DNA of 32,010 nt from NCBI GenBank assembly GCA_022770425.1, contig JALEHY010000006.1, positions 1 through 32,010 of the forward strand. The letters are read 5' to 3'. This document shows, one piece after another, positions 23,157-31,848 of this stretch; position 1 is the stretch's first letter, and each line of letters starts with the position of its first letter. Under the pieces are notes generated by a model. It did no database searches. It saw only the letters and a program-made list of their open reading frames with translations, and had not been told where the DNA came from. This DNA is from Parvimonas sp. Lineage in GTDB: Bacteria > Bacillota > Clostridia > Tissierellales > Peptoniphilaceae. A program made the translations under genes and the position numbers.

Positions 23157-23406
23157 TACAAAATAATAAAATCACTTTGTTAATTAATATGAAAATTATT
23201 AAAAAATAATTTTAAAGTTTTATATCAGTGATGAATGATGCTTTTTTTAAAAAATTCTAAAATTTTATTTTAAAAAACGAGTAAATTAATAAATAAAAAA
23301 AATCTGAATTGACAGTTTTAAACTACATTCTATAAAAATTGATCTATAAAAATACTATAAAATTAATTTTAGTTATAAAATTTATAAATTTAGTTCGTTT
23401 ATACAA
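23157..23406. other. AT-rich upstream region of the second surface protein gene
   Basis: Almost purely A/T sequence with no open frame of note and no convincing hairpin. It resembles the region upstream of the first LPXTG-type gene in composition and position and ends in a strong promoter. I see nothing else in it. Confidence 0.5.
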
Positions 23407-23435
23407 TTGACAAAATGTTTACATTGTGCTATTAT
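23407..23435 (+). promoter_or_regulatory. Promoter of the 1039-residue surface protein gene
   Basis: TTGACA (23407-23412), a 17-base spacer and TATTAT (23430-23435). The start near 23442 gives a leader of about 68 bases before the ATG. Confidence 0.8.
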
Positions 23436-23509
23436 AATAAAAATATCTTATATATTTTTGTTAATTGATTAAAATATTTTATATTTTTTTATTTTTATAG
23501 GAGGTTTAT

Positions 23510-26500
23510 ATGTTAAAAAGTTCTAAGAGAAGAATGAAAAAAGTACTTTCACTGTTTTTGTTGTGCGGAATTTTAGTTTCACCGCTTAGTTTAGGATTTT
23601 CCACTTTTTCTCATGCGGAAAAACAGGTTGAAAATTCTAAAGAGGAAAAATTGAATTCAACAACTTTAAAAATTGTTGATGAAAACGGAAATTTGGTAAA
23701 GCAACCGATTAAATTCAGAGTTATTGATTCTTGGGATTATATGTATTACAAACAAGATCCAAATTCTGTTAATAAGGTTGATCTTGTAAGTTCTGATGGT
23801 TTATTGGATTTAAAGCCTGTAACAGAAACTGACCTTAAAGATGCTTTTTGTCAAATTTTGGTTTTAGATCAACCGAATTCAAAAATTTTGAATTTGAAAG
23901 AAAACTCCGGAACAATTGATCAAGTTGTTTTTCACTTAAATAAAGATAAATCAGACGGGTCAATGGTTGTTAAACGTTTTTTAAAAGATAACTCCTCAGA
24001 GACGATTGACAGTTTAAAAATCAGTGGACTTAAATTTGATGAGAGTATATCAAATTCTGAAATTTCTGATGTAAAAAAAGATGAGAAATATGTAAATGAA
24101 TATAAAAACTATGGAAAAGAAGTTACTGTTCCAGATATTGAAGTAGTTTATGAGGATGGTAAAAAAGTTGAAGACAATGTTCACTTTCATACATTTGATA
24201 AGGATTCATCATCTACTTCCATACATGATTATTATGTAAAAAACGGAAAATTAACAGGAGTGAAAGCTCCTATAGGACACAGGATGAAGTTAGGTATTCC
24301 TAAGCCACAAAACGAAACTCATACTCTAACCGACAGTACGAAAGCGACTTTTAATTATATATGGTTTAAGGTTGATGATGACGGAAAAGCAATTCGTTTT
24401 GATGACAAAGATAATAAAATTATCGGAAATTTGGATAAAGTTACGGTTTTAGATAAAAAAACTTTAATTGGTACAAAGCCTCAAGGTGAAAGAGTAAAAA
24501 AAGAAATAGATATATTTGATATAACTTCAAATGTTTTGGTTAATAAAGATTCTGTAAAATTTTCTGTCACAGGTGACGGAGAAGTAAGAGAAGTTAAAAG
24601 CGAAAACGGAAAAATTTCCATTGATTTATACAAAAATGTAAAGTATTCTATAAGTCTTATACGAAGTATGGAAAATCCTTTCAAGATGGATGGATTTAAA
24701 TTTATTTTGGGGGATGACGGACAATTAAAATATGAAAACGGAGAAGAGTTTACAAAATTAAAAGTTTATCAAGGTACTTATACTGTTCGTATTTATGTCC
24801 TTCACGGCAATAAATTTGTAAAAGATGTTGGTTTTCAAATTATTGAAGACGGAAGTAAAAAAATTCAGGAAAAAGTGAGCGGAACACAGTTTGTAACTTT
24901 TGAAACGGAAATCGGAAAATCATACACGATAAAGTTAAAAGATAATGATACATATACTATGGAACCGGTTCATATAACTATGAAAGTTTATCCTAAAGAC
25001 GGGCTGTACTGGCCAATGTTGGATCAAGATAAGGTTCCTAAGGGAGATGACGGAAAACTCAAAGCATTTCAGTTAAAGAGAAAAGATGGAATCGGAAATG
25101 ATGAAAATACTTTAAATCCTAATTCCCCTTGTCCTAAATCAGATTGTGTAATCAGTAAACACAAGGTAACAACATTACCTATTTCTGTAAAATCAAGAGA
25201 TAATTCTGATGTTGACGGATTGGAATTTAAGTTATTTAACTCAAGTAAACAAAGATTTGAGGGAGTTTATAGAGTGAAAGACGGAAAACTTCCGGAACTT
25301 GAATTAATGTCCCAAAATAATTATTTCTTACAGTTGGTTGATAAAAATTATTCTGCAAAGAATGTGTATATCACTGCTAATGAAGATGGAAAGTTGCCTT
25401 ATAATTTTAAAACAAATTCTGTTCAAAGCGAAATAATTGTGGATAAAAAAGTTGTTGCCTCAGAAACAAATACAAAGCACTCTATGACACTTAGAGTTGT
25501 GTATAACGGGAAAGTTGTTGATAATGTTAAACTTAAATTTATAAGTGAATTTGAAAATTTTGAAGTGACATCAAAGGATGGACAGGTTACTGTTGATTTG
25601 TTCGAAGATGTAACATATGTTGTTAAACCTGTTGATGAAAATTATAAAGTTGATGTATTTCCTTTGGTTGTAAAAGATAAGTCTGAATATGGAGAAGGAT
25701 ATGGAAAATATACTTATGATCATTCTTCTTGTAATGGAGTTACAACTATTTTCTTAAAAGATAATGATAAAAAGTTAAATAATTCTTCTGTAACTTGTAC
25801 TTCCGGTCGTACAACTATTTACGGAATGAATTTCAATGATCTGCAATTAGTTATGGACAGACTGGATAAAGAAAATTTTGAAACTTTAAAGAACAGAGAT
25901 GTTGATGTTATAGATGTTGTATTGATAAATCCTCACAGATGTGAAAGAACAAAGATTGCTTATGGAGATTTTAGAATAAAAAGAGAATTGACAAATGATA
26001 AAACGGTAGAAAGAGTCTATTATTTTAACAATGGTGTCGAAGAAGAATTGAACTTCACTCAAAACGGAAAAATGTTAGATATTGAAGGTGTAAAAGATTT
26101 AGGAATCAAACAACTTGTTATTCAATACAAAGACAAAAGTGCTAAAGTTGACGAAATTAAAGCTATAGAAATTGTGTTTGGAGCAAGACAAGAAATTAAA
26201 AAGGGTGAAAGATTTAAAACTGTAAAATTAGATGCTGATTTTGAAAACTTTAGATCAATAACTGTTGACGGCAAAGAATTGAGTAAAGAACTGTACACTG
26301 TGAGAAAAGGAAGTACAATAGTAGATTTTAAAAATGAATTTACAGAAATTTTAGGATACGGAGAACATAAAATTGTATTTGAATTTACTGATGGCAGAGC
26401 CGAAACAACATTTGTTATTTTAAATGACGAAAAAGATGATAATCTAAAAGATAACAGTTCAAAAGTTGATAATTCAAAAGTTAATAATCAAAATTCAATT

Positions 26501-26629
26501 ACTGATAATAAAGTGGTAACTACTCAAAAACTTCCAAGAACGAATATTGCATTTTCGGATTTTATGATATTAACTCCGATAATTTCTTTGGGAATGGCTT
26601 TTGTAGGGTTAAAGAAATACAAAAAATAA
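23510..26629 (+). CDS. Large LPXTG-type surface protein with repeated beta-rich domains
   Basis: This 1039-residue protein is exported and probably sortase-anchored. AGGAGG precedes the ATG; the long basic start (MLKSSKRRMKK) leads into a signal peptide core ending near FSHAE. The C-terminus has LPRTN, a hydrophobic stretch and KKYKK. The mature part is a series of beta-rich segments with recurring phrases: LKIVDENGNLVKQPIKFRV, IEVVYEDGKKVEDNVHFHT, LRVVYNGKVVDNVKLKFIS, each followed by short runs like DGK(L/I) and Y.V..... These look like diverged copies of one Ig- or CnaB-like fold. The last domain (FRSITVDGKELSKELYTVRKGST to FEFTDGRAETTFVI) is a known Bacillota surface module type. Five scattered Cys include CPKSDC. 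Probably an adhesin; no specific ligand is recognisable. Confidence 0.82.
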   Translation: MLKSSKRRMKKVLSLFLLCGILVSPLSLGFSTFSHAEKQVENSKEEKLNSTTLKIVDENGNLVKQPIKFRVIDSWDYMYYKQDPNSVNKVDLVSSDGLLDLKPVTETDLKDAFCQILVLDQPNSKILNLKENSGTIDQVVFHLNKDKSDGSMVVKRFLKDNSSETIDSLKISGLKFDESISNSEISDVKKDEKYVNEYKNYGKEVTVPDIEVVYEDGKKVEDNVHFHTFDKDSSSTSIHDYYVKNGKLTGVKAPIGHRMKLGIPKPQNETHTLTDSTKATFNYIWFKVDDDGKAIRFDDKDNKIIGNLDKVTVLDKKTLIGTKPQGERVKKEIDIFDITSNVLVNKDSVKFSVTGDGEVREVKSENGKISIDLYKNVKYSISLIRSMENPFKMDGFKFILGDDGQLKYENGEEFTKLKVYQGTYTVRIYVLHGNKFVKDVGFQIIEDGSKKIQEKVSGTQFVTFETEIGKSYTIKLKDNDTYTMEPVHITMKVYPKDGLYWPMLDQDKVPKGDDGKLKAFQLKRKDGIGNDENTLNPNSPCPKSDCVISKHKVTTLPISVKSRDNSDVDGLEFKLFNSSKQRFEGVYRVKDGKLPELELMSQNNYFLQLVDKNYSAKNVYITANEDGKLPYNFKTNSVQSEIIVDKKVVASETNTKHSMTLRVVYNGKVVDNVKLKFISEFENFEVTSKDGQVTVDLFEDVTYVVKPVDENYKVDVFPLVVKDKSEYGEGYGKYTYDHSSCNGVTTIFLKDNDKKLNNSSVTCTSGRTTIYGMNFNDLQLVMDRLDKENFETLKNRDVDVIDVVLINPHRCERTKIAYGDFRIKRELTNDKTVERVYYFNNGVEEELNFTQNGKMLDIEGVKDLGIKQLVIQYKDKSAKVDEIKAIEIVFGARQEIKKGERFKTVKLDADFENFRSITVDGKELSKELYTVRKGSTIVDFKNEFTEILGYGEHKIVFEFTDGRAETTFVILNDEKDDNLKDNSSKVDNSKVNNQNSITDNKVVTTQKLPRTNIAFSDFMILTPIISLGMAFVGLKKYKK

Positions 26630-26652
26630 TTTTTAAATAGTTGATACAATTA

Positions 26653-26691
26653 AGAGATTAATTTCGATAGGGAGTTAATCTCTCTTTTTTT
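26653..26691 (+). terminator. Terminator of the large surface protein gene
   Basis: AGAGATTAA (26653-26661) pairs with TTAATCTCT (26675-26683) around a 13-base loop, followed by CTTTTTTT. Confidence 0.82.
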
Positions 26692-26721
26692 GAAAGTTTT
26701 TTAAATAGTATGTATAAAATA

Positions 26722-26750
26722 TTGAAAAATTTGTAAGTGTATGATATTAT
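26722..26750 (+). promoter_or_regulatory. Promoter of the heterodimeric ABC exporter operon
   Basis: TTGAAA (26722-26727), a 17-base spacer and TATTAT (26745-26750), with TGA ahead of the -10 giving an extended -10. The start near 26757 leaves a leader of about 90 bases. Confidence 0.75.
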
Positions 26751-26845
26751 AAAAATGATATTAAATTTCAAATTTAATTATTTTTAATCATAGAAATTTT
26801 ACGGAATTTTTATATACTATTTTAAAAAGAAAGGTGGTAGGATTT

Positions 26846-28594
26846 GTGTTATACAATAAAGTAGGGATTAGAACTTTAAAAGGTGCTAAGACAAACTATT
26901 TTTGGGGAGTCATAGGAGTTTTGATTGATGATTTGGCAGTTATACCTATTGCAGGGGTTTTGGGATCTTTAATAGATTATTTGAAAAATGATAATTTTCA
27001 ATTGAGTGTTGTGTTCTTGCGTTTAGGTATTATGTTTTTGTTGGTTTTGGCATCTTATTTGGGATTTATAACTTTTGCGTATTGTTGTTTCGGTTCTTCA
27101 GGTAAGATAAAGATGTATTATAAACAGAGAATTTTTTATAAAATGTTGAAAAAATCTCCTGATTTTTTTGATAAGTACACTTCAGGAGATATTATGGCAC
27201 TTTCGTCAAACGATACGAGATTTATTCATGAGTATTTTGGCTTTGGGATTATGCAACTTATAGATTTTACGATAATTCCTCTTGTAACGATTATATATCT
27301 TAGTATATTTATTTCTTTTGAACTTACACTAATGATTTTGTTACCGTATCCTCTGATTATATTATCTACAAATTATTTTGGGAAGAAAATTCATGATGTA
27401 ACTACAAAATCAAACGAAAAATTCGGAAATGTAAATCAAGAGATTTTAGAAAATATTGAAGGGATAAGGTTGGTTAGAAGTTACGTAAATGAACAGGTAA
27501 GGCTTAATAAACTTTCAAAGGTTGTAAAAATTTACTTTGATTTAGTTTATATACAAAGTAAATTTTATATCTATATGTATGAATTTAATGAACTTTTAAA
27601 AGAAATTTCTTTAGCTATAGGATTTATTTTCGGGATGTATTTGATTAATGTGGGACGAATAAGTGTAGGGCAATTGGTTTCGTTTTTTGCTATTTGCGGT
27701 TCGTTTGCCTGGTCATTTACCGCCGCAGGAATGCATTTTAATTTTTATAAAAGAGCTGATGCCGCAATAGACAGGATAAATGCCTTTTTGGAGGATACAA
27801 CTGAAGTTAAAGACGGAACTTTGGAGTGCGGAGAATTTAAAAGTTTAGAATTTAAAGATTTTTCTTTTAAATATCCTAATTCTGAAAATTATACTTTGAA
27901 AAATTTAAATTTCAAATTGAATCGTGGAGAAACTTTGGGAATTGTTGGAAGAAGCGGAAGCGGGAAGACGACTTTGGTAAAACAAATCTTAAGACTGTAT
28001 AATTTTGATAACGATAAAGTTTTTTTAAACGATATTCCTTTTGAAAAGTATAAGCTTCACTCTGTACGAAAAAAATTCGGATATGTAAGTCAGGAAAATG
28101 TGTTACTTTCGAGTACGGTAAGAGAAAATATACTGTTCGGCGACGAATTTTTAAATGATGAAAAGATAATAGAAGTTATGAAAAAGGCGGATTTTTATAA
28201 AGATATTGAGAATTTAAAAGACGGTTTGGATACAGTGGTAGGAGAACGGGGTCTTGGACTTTCCGGAGGTCAAAAGCAAAGAATTTCTCTTGCAAGAGCC
28301 TTGTACAGAGATCCGGAAGTTTTGGTTTTAGACGATTCTTTTTCTGCAGTTGATGCGAATACGGAGTTTAATATTGTAAATTCTTTGAAAAAGTATAGAA
28401 AGACTAAAACGAATATAATTGTATCTCATAGAATTTCAGCGGTTGAACATTCGGACTTGATTTTGGTTTTAGAAAACGGAAAAATTGTTGAGTGTGGAAA
28501 ACACAGTGATTTAATATCAAAAGGCGGATGGTATAAGGAACAATTTGAGTATCAGAGTTTAAATGATGATAAGGAGGAAACTTATGAAGAGTAA
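26846..28594 (+). CDS. ABC exporter half-transporter, first subunit (degenerate catalytic Glu)
   Basis: This 582-residue half-transporter has an N-terminal membrane domain (about six helices to residue 300) and a C-terminal ATPase. Walker A is GRSGSGKTT, the signature is the canonical LSGGQKQR, and the H-loop is VSHRISAVEHSD. Walker B reads VLVLDDSFSAVD, with Asp where the catalytic Glu normally sits. With the next gene it would form a heterodimeric exporter of drugs, lipids or peptides, like BmrCD or LmrCD. GTG 26846 is chosen as start because AAAGGTGG ends eight bases ahead; an upstream in-frame GTG (26834) lies within that sequence. It overlaps the next gene by 11 bases. The substrate is unknown. 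Confidence 0.88.
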   Translation: MLYNKVGIRTLKGAKTNYFWGVIGVLIDDLAVIPIAGVLGSLIDYLKNDNFQLSVVFLRLGIMFLLVLASYLGFITFAYCCFGSSGKIKMYYKQRIFYKMLKKSPDFFDKYTSGDIMALSSNDTRFIHEYFGFGIMQLIDFTIIPLVTIIYLSIFISFELTLMILLPYPLIILSTNYFGKKIHDVTTKSNEKFGNVNQEILENIEGIRLVRSYVNEQVRLNKLSKVVKIYFDLVYIQSKFYIYMYEFNELLKEISLAIGFIFGMYLINVGRISVGQLVSFFAICGSFAWSFTAAGMHFNFYKRADAAIDRINAFLEDTTEVKDGTLECGEFKSLEFKDFSFKYPNSENYTLKNLNFKLNRGETLGIVGRSGSGKTTLVKQILRLYNFDNDKVFLNDIPFEKYKLHSVRKKFGYVSQENVLLSSTVRENILFGDEFLNDEKIIEVMKKADFYKDIENLKDGLDTVVGERGLGLSGGQKQRISLARALYRDPEVLVLDDSFSAVDANTEFNIVNSLKKYRKTKTNIIVSHRISAVEHSDLILVLENGKIVECGKHSDLISKGGWYKEQFEYQSLNDDKEETYEE

Positions 28595-30320
28595 AAAAAT
28601 GAAGTTTTTGATTTCCTACCTTAAATATGAAAAAGGGTTGTTGTTCTTTGGAGCTTTTTTGTGTATTGTAGTCGGATTTATATCAGCGTATTTGCCTATT
28701 ATAATTTCAAATGTTATAAATACGAATTTTTCTGATATAAAAAACTTTAACGAATTTATATTTTATAACGGAACTTTGTATTTGGGATTGAGTTTTTGTA
28801 TGATAGGATTGACTACTGCATTCAAAAGTATTTTTGCTAAGATGTCTTCTAAACTTGCAAGTAAGATACAACTTGATTTGTCTGAAAAAATGCAAAAACT
28901 TGAAATGAATTATTTTGACAGTGCAAGTGCAGGAGATTTAGTTTCAAGATTTACTAACGATACGGATACTATCAGGAATTTATACGGAACTACTTTTATA
29001 GATATCTTTACGATAGTTGTTAATATTGTAATAATTTTAGCGGTTGTAATAAGAACTAATGTGTATATGTTTTTGATAATAGTCATCTATCTTCCTGTAA
29101 TGTATTTTGTTTCAAAATTTTATGCTAAAAAAATAGAAACTGTTGAAAAAAACATAAGAAAAAAGGAAGGGATTACAAGTTCAATTTATAACGAGAGTTT
29201 AAAAGCACTGCAAGTTGTTCAAATATTTGCAAATGAAAAAAATTTGAAAAAAAGTTTTGACGAACAAAATGAAGAAGTAAAAAAATTATATATAAAAAGA
29301 GCGGTTTTTAATGCGACATTTTCGTTTAATTTCTCAAGATTTGTATTAGGGTTAAGTAACATACTCTTGATTTTAGTTTTTTCTTTACTTAAATATAATG
29401 CCGTATATGTAAATATCGGATTGTTATATTTGATTATAACGTACAATCAAAGAATTTTAAATTTATACGGTCATTTTCTGTTTCAGATAAACGGCTATAA
29501 AGCATCGTTTGTAGCTTGTGACAGAATTTTAAAAATATTGGAAGTTCCTTTTGAAAAAAATGGAAATAAGAAAATTGATTTGGAGGGAAATTTAGAATTT
29601 AGAGATATTTATTTTGAATATAAAAAAGATATTCCTGTTTTAAAAGATGTAAATTTTAAACTTGAAAAAGGAAAGTCGATTGCATTTGTCGGAGCCACAG
29701 GAAGTGGAAAATCGACAATTATGAATTTGGTTTTAGGATTTTATGAAAACCAAAGAGGAGAAATTTTAGTTGAAAATAATGAACTTAAATCTTTAGACAA
29801 AAAATATTTAAGAGAGCAAATGGCAATAGTTCTTCAAGAGCCGTATATATTTACAAGCACAATATCGGAAAATATCTCTATGGGGAATGAAAAGATTTCA
29901 AAAGAAGAAGTTGTCGATGCTATAATAAAGGTCGGAGGAAAAGAACTTTTAGAAAAAAGAGAACAGGGAGTTGACACTTTCTTAAATGAAAACGGAAAGG
30001 AATTGTCACTTGGTGAAAAGCAAATTCTTTGTTTTGCAAGAGCTATAGTCAGAAACCCGAAAATTTTAATTTTAGACGAAGCAACGTCAAATATAGACAC
30101 GGAAACTGAAAAAATAATAAATTACGGAATAGAAGTTCTAAAAAAGAACCGAAGTACAATTATCATAGCGCACAGACTTTCTACTATAAAAGACTGTGAT
30201 ACAATAGCTATGCTTGAGGACGGTAAAATTATCGAAATAGGAAACCATAACGAACTTATGAATCTTTGTGGAAAATATAAACAATGGTACGAAATTCAAT
30301 CATCTAAAAAATATGATTAA
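28584..30320 (+). CDS. ABC exporter half-transporter, second subunit (degenerate signature)
   Basis: This 578-residue partner half-transporter has six membrane helices (to about residue 310) and an ATPase domain with Walker A GATGSGKST, Q-loop VLQEPYIF, Walker B ILILDEATSNID with the catalytic Glu intact, and H-loop IIAHRLSTI. Its signature is LSLGEKQ instead of LSGGQ. The defects complement the first subunit: the site made from subunit 1 Walker B and this signature is degenerate, while the opposite site is intact. This asymmetry is known for heterodimeric exporters. The start ATG 28584 follows AAGGAGG; a longer frame from 28563 lacks one. The strong terminator at 30341 ends the operon. Confidence 0.9.
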   Translation: MKSKKMKFLISYLKYEKGLLFFGAFLCIVVGFISAYLPIIISNVINTNFSDIKNFNEFIFYNGTLYLGLSFCMIGLTTAFKSIFAKMSSKLASKIQLDLSEKMQKLEMNYFDSASAGDLVSRFTNDTDTIRNLYGTTFIDIFTIVVNIVIILAVVIRTNVYMFLIIVIYLPVMYFVSKFYAKKIETVEKNIRKKEGITSSIYNESLKALQVVQIFANEKNLKKSFDEQNEEVKKLYIKRAVFNATFSFNFSRFVLGLSNILLILVFSLLKYNAVYVNIGLLYLIITYNQRILNLYGHFLFQINGYKASFVACDRILKILEVPFEKNGNKKIDLEGNLEFRDIYFEYKKDIPVLKDVNFKLEKGKSIAFVGATGSGKSTIMNLVLGFYENQRGEILVENNELKSLDKKYLREQMAIVLQEPYIFTSTISENISMGNEKISKEEVVDAIIKVGGKELLEKREQGVDTFLNENGKELSLGEKQILCFARAIVRNPKILILDEATSNIDTETEKIINYGIEVLKKNRSTIIIAHRLSTIKDCDTIAMLEDGKIIEIGNHNELMNLCGKYKQWYEIQSSKKYD

Positions 30321-30340
30321 AGAATTTGTATTTTTATAAC

Positions 30341-30385
30341 AAAGCCCCCATTTGTGATGTAAATTATCACAGACGGGGGCTTTTT
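30341..30385 (+). terminator. GC-rich terminator of the ABC exporter operon
   Basis: AAAGCCCCC (30341-30349) pairs with GGGGGCTTT (30375-30383), continued by TGTGAT/ATCACA with a mismatch between, then TTTTT. It is by far the most GC-rich hairpin of the window. Confidence 0.9.
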
Positions 30386-30476
30386 GCTGTAATTAAAGTT
30401 TAGTGATGAAAATTTAGAAAAGGAAAATATTAAAATAAATAGGAAGATTATTAAATTAAAATAAAAAATAATATGA

Positions 30477-30482
30477 TATAAT
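30477..30482 (+). promoter_or_regulatory. Extended -10 of the coiled-coil protein gene
   Basis: TATAAT (30477-30482) preceded by TGA is an extended -10. I see no good -35. The start near 30489 gives a leader of about 117 bases that contains a perfect palindrome. Confidence 0.5.
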
Positions 30483-30514
30483 ATATAAAATGGTGTTTTT
30501 TTAACAAATAATAA

Positions 30515-30539
30515 ATCATTAGACAAATTGTCTAATGAT
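30515..30539. promoter_or_regulatory. Perfect 25-base palindrome in the leader (operator or leader hairpin)
   Basis: ATCATTAGACAA (30515-30526), a central A, and TTGTCTAATGAT (30528-30539) form 12-bp perfect arms. It lies about 27 bases after the predicted transcription start. The symmetry suits a dimeric repressor; as RNA it would be a 10-bp hairpin with a five-base loop and no T run, so it is not a terminator. Confidence 0.55.
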
Positions 30540-30605
30540 AAAAATAAAGATATAAAACAAAAAAATTTAGAACATAAACAGGAGAATATGGAAAGGAGAA
30601 AGGTA

Positions 30606-31289
30606 ATGAAAGTTAATTTAAATGAATTTTTTAAAAATAGAAGAAATAAGGTAATAGCTTGTGGAGTTGTAGCAGGTGTTATTTTAACAGGAGCGGGAAT
30701 TTTTGTAAATTTACAAATGCAAACTAAAAAGCAAGAGGAGTTAAGAATAGCGGAAGAAAAGGCTAAGGAAGAAAAGGAAAAGGCTGACAAAATTGCGAAA
30801 GCTGAGGAAGAAAAGAAAGCTAAAGAGCTTGAAGAAAAGAAATTAGCTGAAGAAAAAGCAAAGAAAGAACAAGAAGAGAAAGAAAAGGTAGAAAAGGAAA
30901 AAGAAGAAAAAGAGAAAGAAAGCGGAAAAGCTGAAGTAGACGAAAGAGAAAGTAAAGGTTATAACGGACAAGGTGAAAATAAAGTTGTAAATAACAAGAC
31001 AACATCAAACAATAACAGTTCCAATACTAATATCAACAAAAATAATTCAAGTAATAACAATTCAAACAGCAATAACAACAAGAAAACTTGGGAAGTTGAG
31101 GGTGATGGATATGCTACTTATTTAGGAAACTCAGGGATGTTTTTTAACAGTAAAGGAGAAGCTGATAATTGGGCATTTGCTCAACTTGAAAACTCTAATA
31201 GTAGTTGGAAAAAATCTGGTTATCGTCGGTTTGCTACATCACAATGTAAACATAATGGGAAAATTGGTTGGACTATTAGCTTTAGATAA
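30606..31289 (+). CDS. Membrane-anchored coiled-coil protein with small C-terminal domain
   Basis: This 227-residue protein starts at ATG 30606 after AAAGGAGAAAGG. A short basic start (KVNLNEFFKNRRNK) leads to one membrane helix (about residues 16-35, ACGVVAGVILTGAGIFVNL), acting as an uncleaved anchor. Next are a Lys/Glu/Ala coiled coil (about 37-110) and a flexible Asn/Ser-rich linker (about 125-160). The C-terminal domain of about 65 residues (WEVEGDGYATYLGNSGMFF to IGWTISFR) is rich in Trp, Tyr and Phe with one Cys; I do not recognise it. The layout is a stalk that presents a small globular domain outside the cell. It is followed by a terminator and then an adhesin fragment. Function unknown. 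Confidence 0.75.
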   Translation: MKVNLNEFFKNRRNKVIACGVVAGVILTGAGIFVNLQMQTKKQEELRIAEEKAKEEKEKADKIAKAEEEKKAKELEEKKLAEEKAKKEQEEKEKVEKEKEEKEKESGKAEVDERESKGYNGQGENKVVNNKTTSNNNSSNTNINKNNSSNNNSNSNNNKKTWEVEGDGYATYLGNSGMFFNSKGEADNWAFAQLENSNSSWKKSGYRRFATSQCKHNGKIGWTISFR

Positions 31290-31328
31290 ATAAGACAAAA
31301 TTTTTAAACAATTCAATAAAAATAAATC

Positions 31329-31363
31329 AATGAGAAGTTAGAAAAATAGCTTCTCATTTTTTT
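31329..31363 (+). terminator. Terminator of the coiled-coil protein gene
   Basis: AATGAGAAG (31329-31337) pairs with CTTCTCATT (31350-31358), extended by TA/TA, and is followed by TTTTT. Confidence 0.88.
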
Positions 31364-31398
31364 ATATAAAAATTTTTAAAAAAGAAAGGAGATTTTTT

Positions 31399-31848
31399 AT
31401 GAAAAAAATCAAAGAAAAAGTCTTGAAGTTTTTTGAAATTTCAAGCAAATTAAAAAGAGTAGAATCTTTTGCTTTAGCTTTTTTACTTAGCTTTTTAGCA
31501 ATTGCACCGAGTTTAAAAGCAGCAACGGGAAGCAGTGAGTGGATGCCCGGCTTTTACTACAAAGCAAGCGGTGGAACTTACGGACAGATGACAAGACTGT
31601 ATATAGGGGGAGAAGATGTTTTTTGCTTAGAACCCGGAAAAGGCTTTATAGACGGAGAGTACAGTCAAGGCAATGTATCAAGTGTTTTGAGTGAGTCAAA
31701 CTTAAAAAAGATTGAATTTATAATATATATTCAATTAAAATGGGCTATTGAAAATTCGATAGCCCATTTGTGTTTTTATTTGTATAATAAATATTCCAAC
31801 ATTAATTTGAAAGTATTTTCTATGCCGAGTATATGTGTTCTTTCATAA
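31399..31848 (+). pseudogene. Truncated thioester-domain (TED) surface adhesin, N-terminal remnant
   Basis: The 149-codon frame begins with AAAGGAG, ATG and a long signal peptide (residues 1 to about 41, core SFALAFLLSFLAIAPSLKA). It enters what looks like a thioester domain of Gram-positive adhesins: FYYKASGG, LYIGGEDVFCLEPGKG with Cys76 at the reactive position, and GEYSQGNVSSVL. After SNLKKI (about 31712) similarity to any surface protein stops. The remaining 40 codons cross a terminator hairpin and run antisense into the M42 gene. Partner Gln and the rest of a normal large adhesin are missing. I read it as a remnant cut by a deletion or rearrangement. No promoter is clear after the preceding terminator. 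The TED label rests on the motif pattern only. Confidence 0.65.
31738..31769 (-). terminator. Terminator of the M42 aminopeptidase gene
   Basis: AAATGGGCTAT (31738-31748) pairs perfectly with ATAGCCCATTT (31759-31769). In the minus-strand transcript it follows the stop codon by six bases and is followed by TTAATTG. It lies inside the adhesin remnant frame of the plus strand. Confidence 0.8.

Noticed and set aside
30528..30605. Start of the coiled-coil protein at TTG 30528
   Set aside because: This codon lies in the right arm of the palindrome and has no ribosome binding site. ATG 30606 follows AAAGGAG at good spacing and begins just before the membrane helix.
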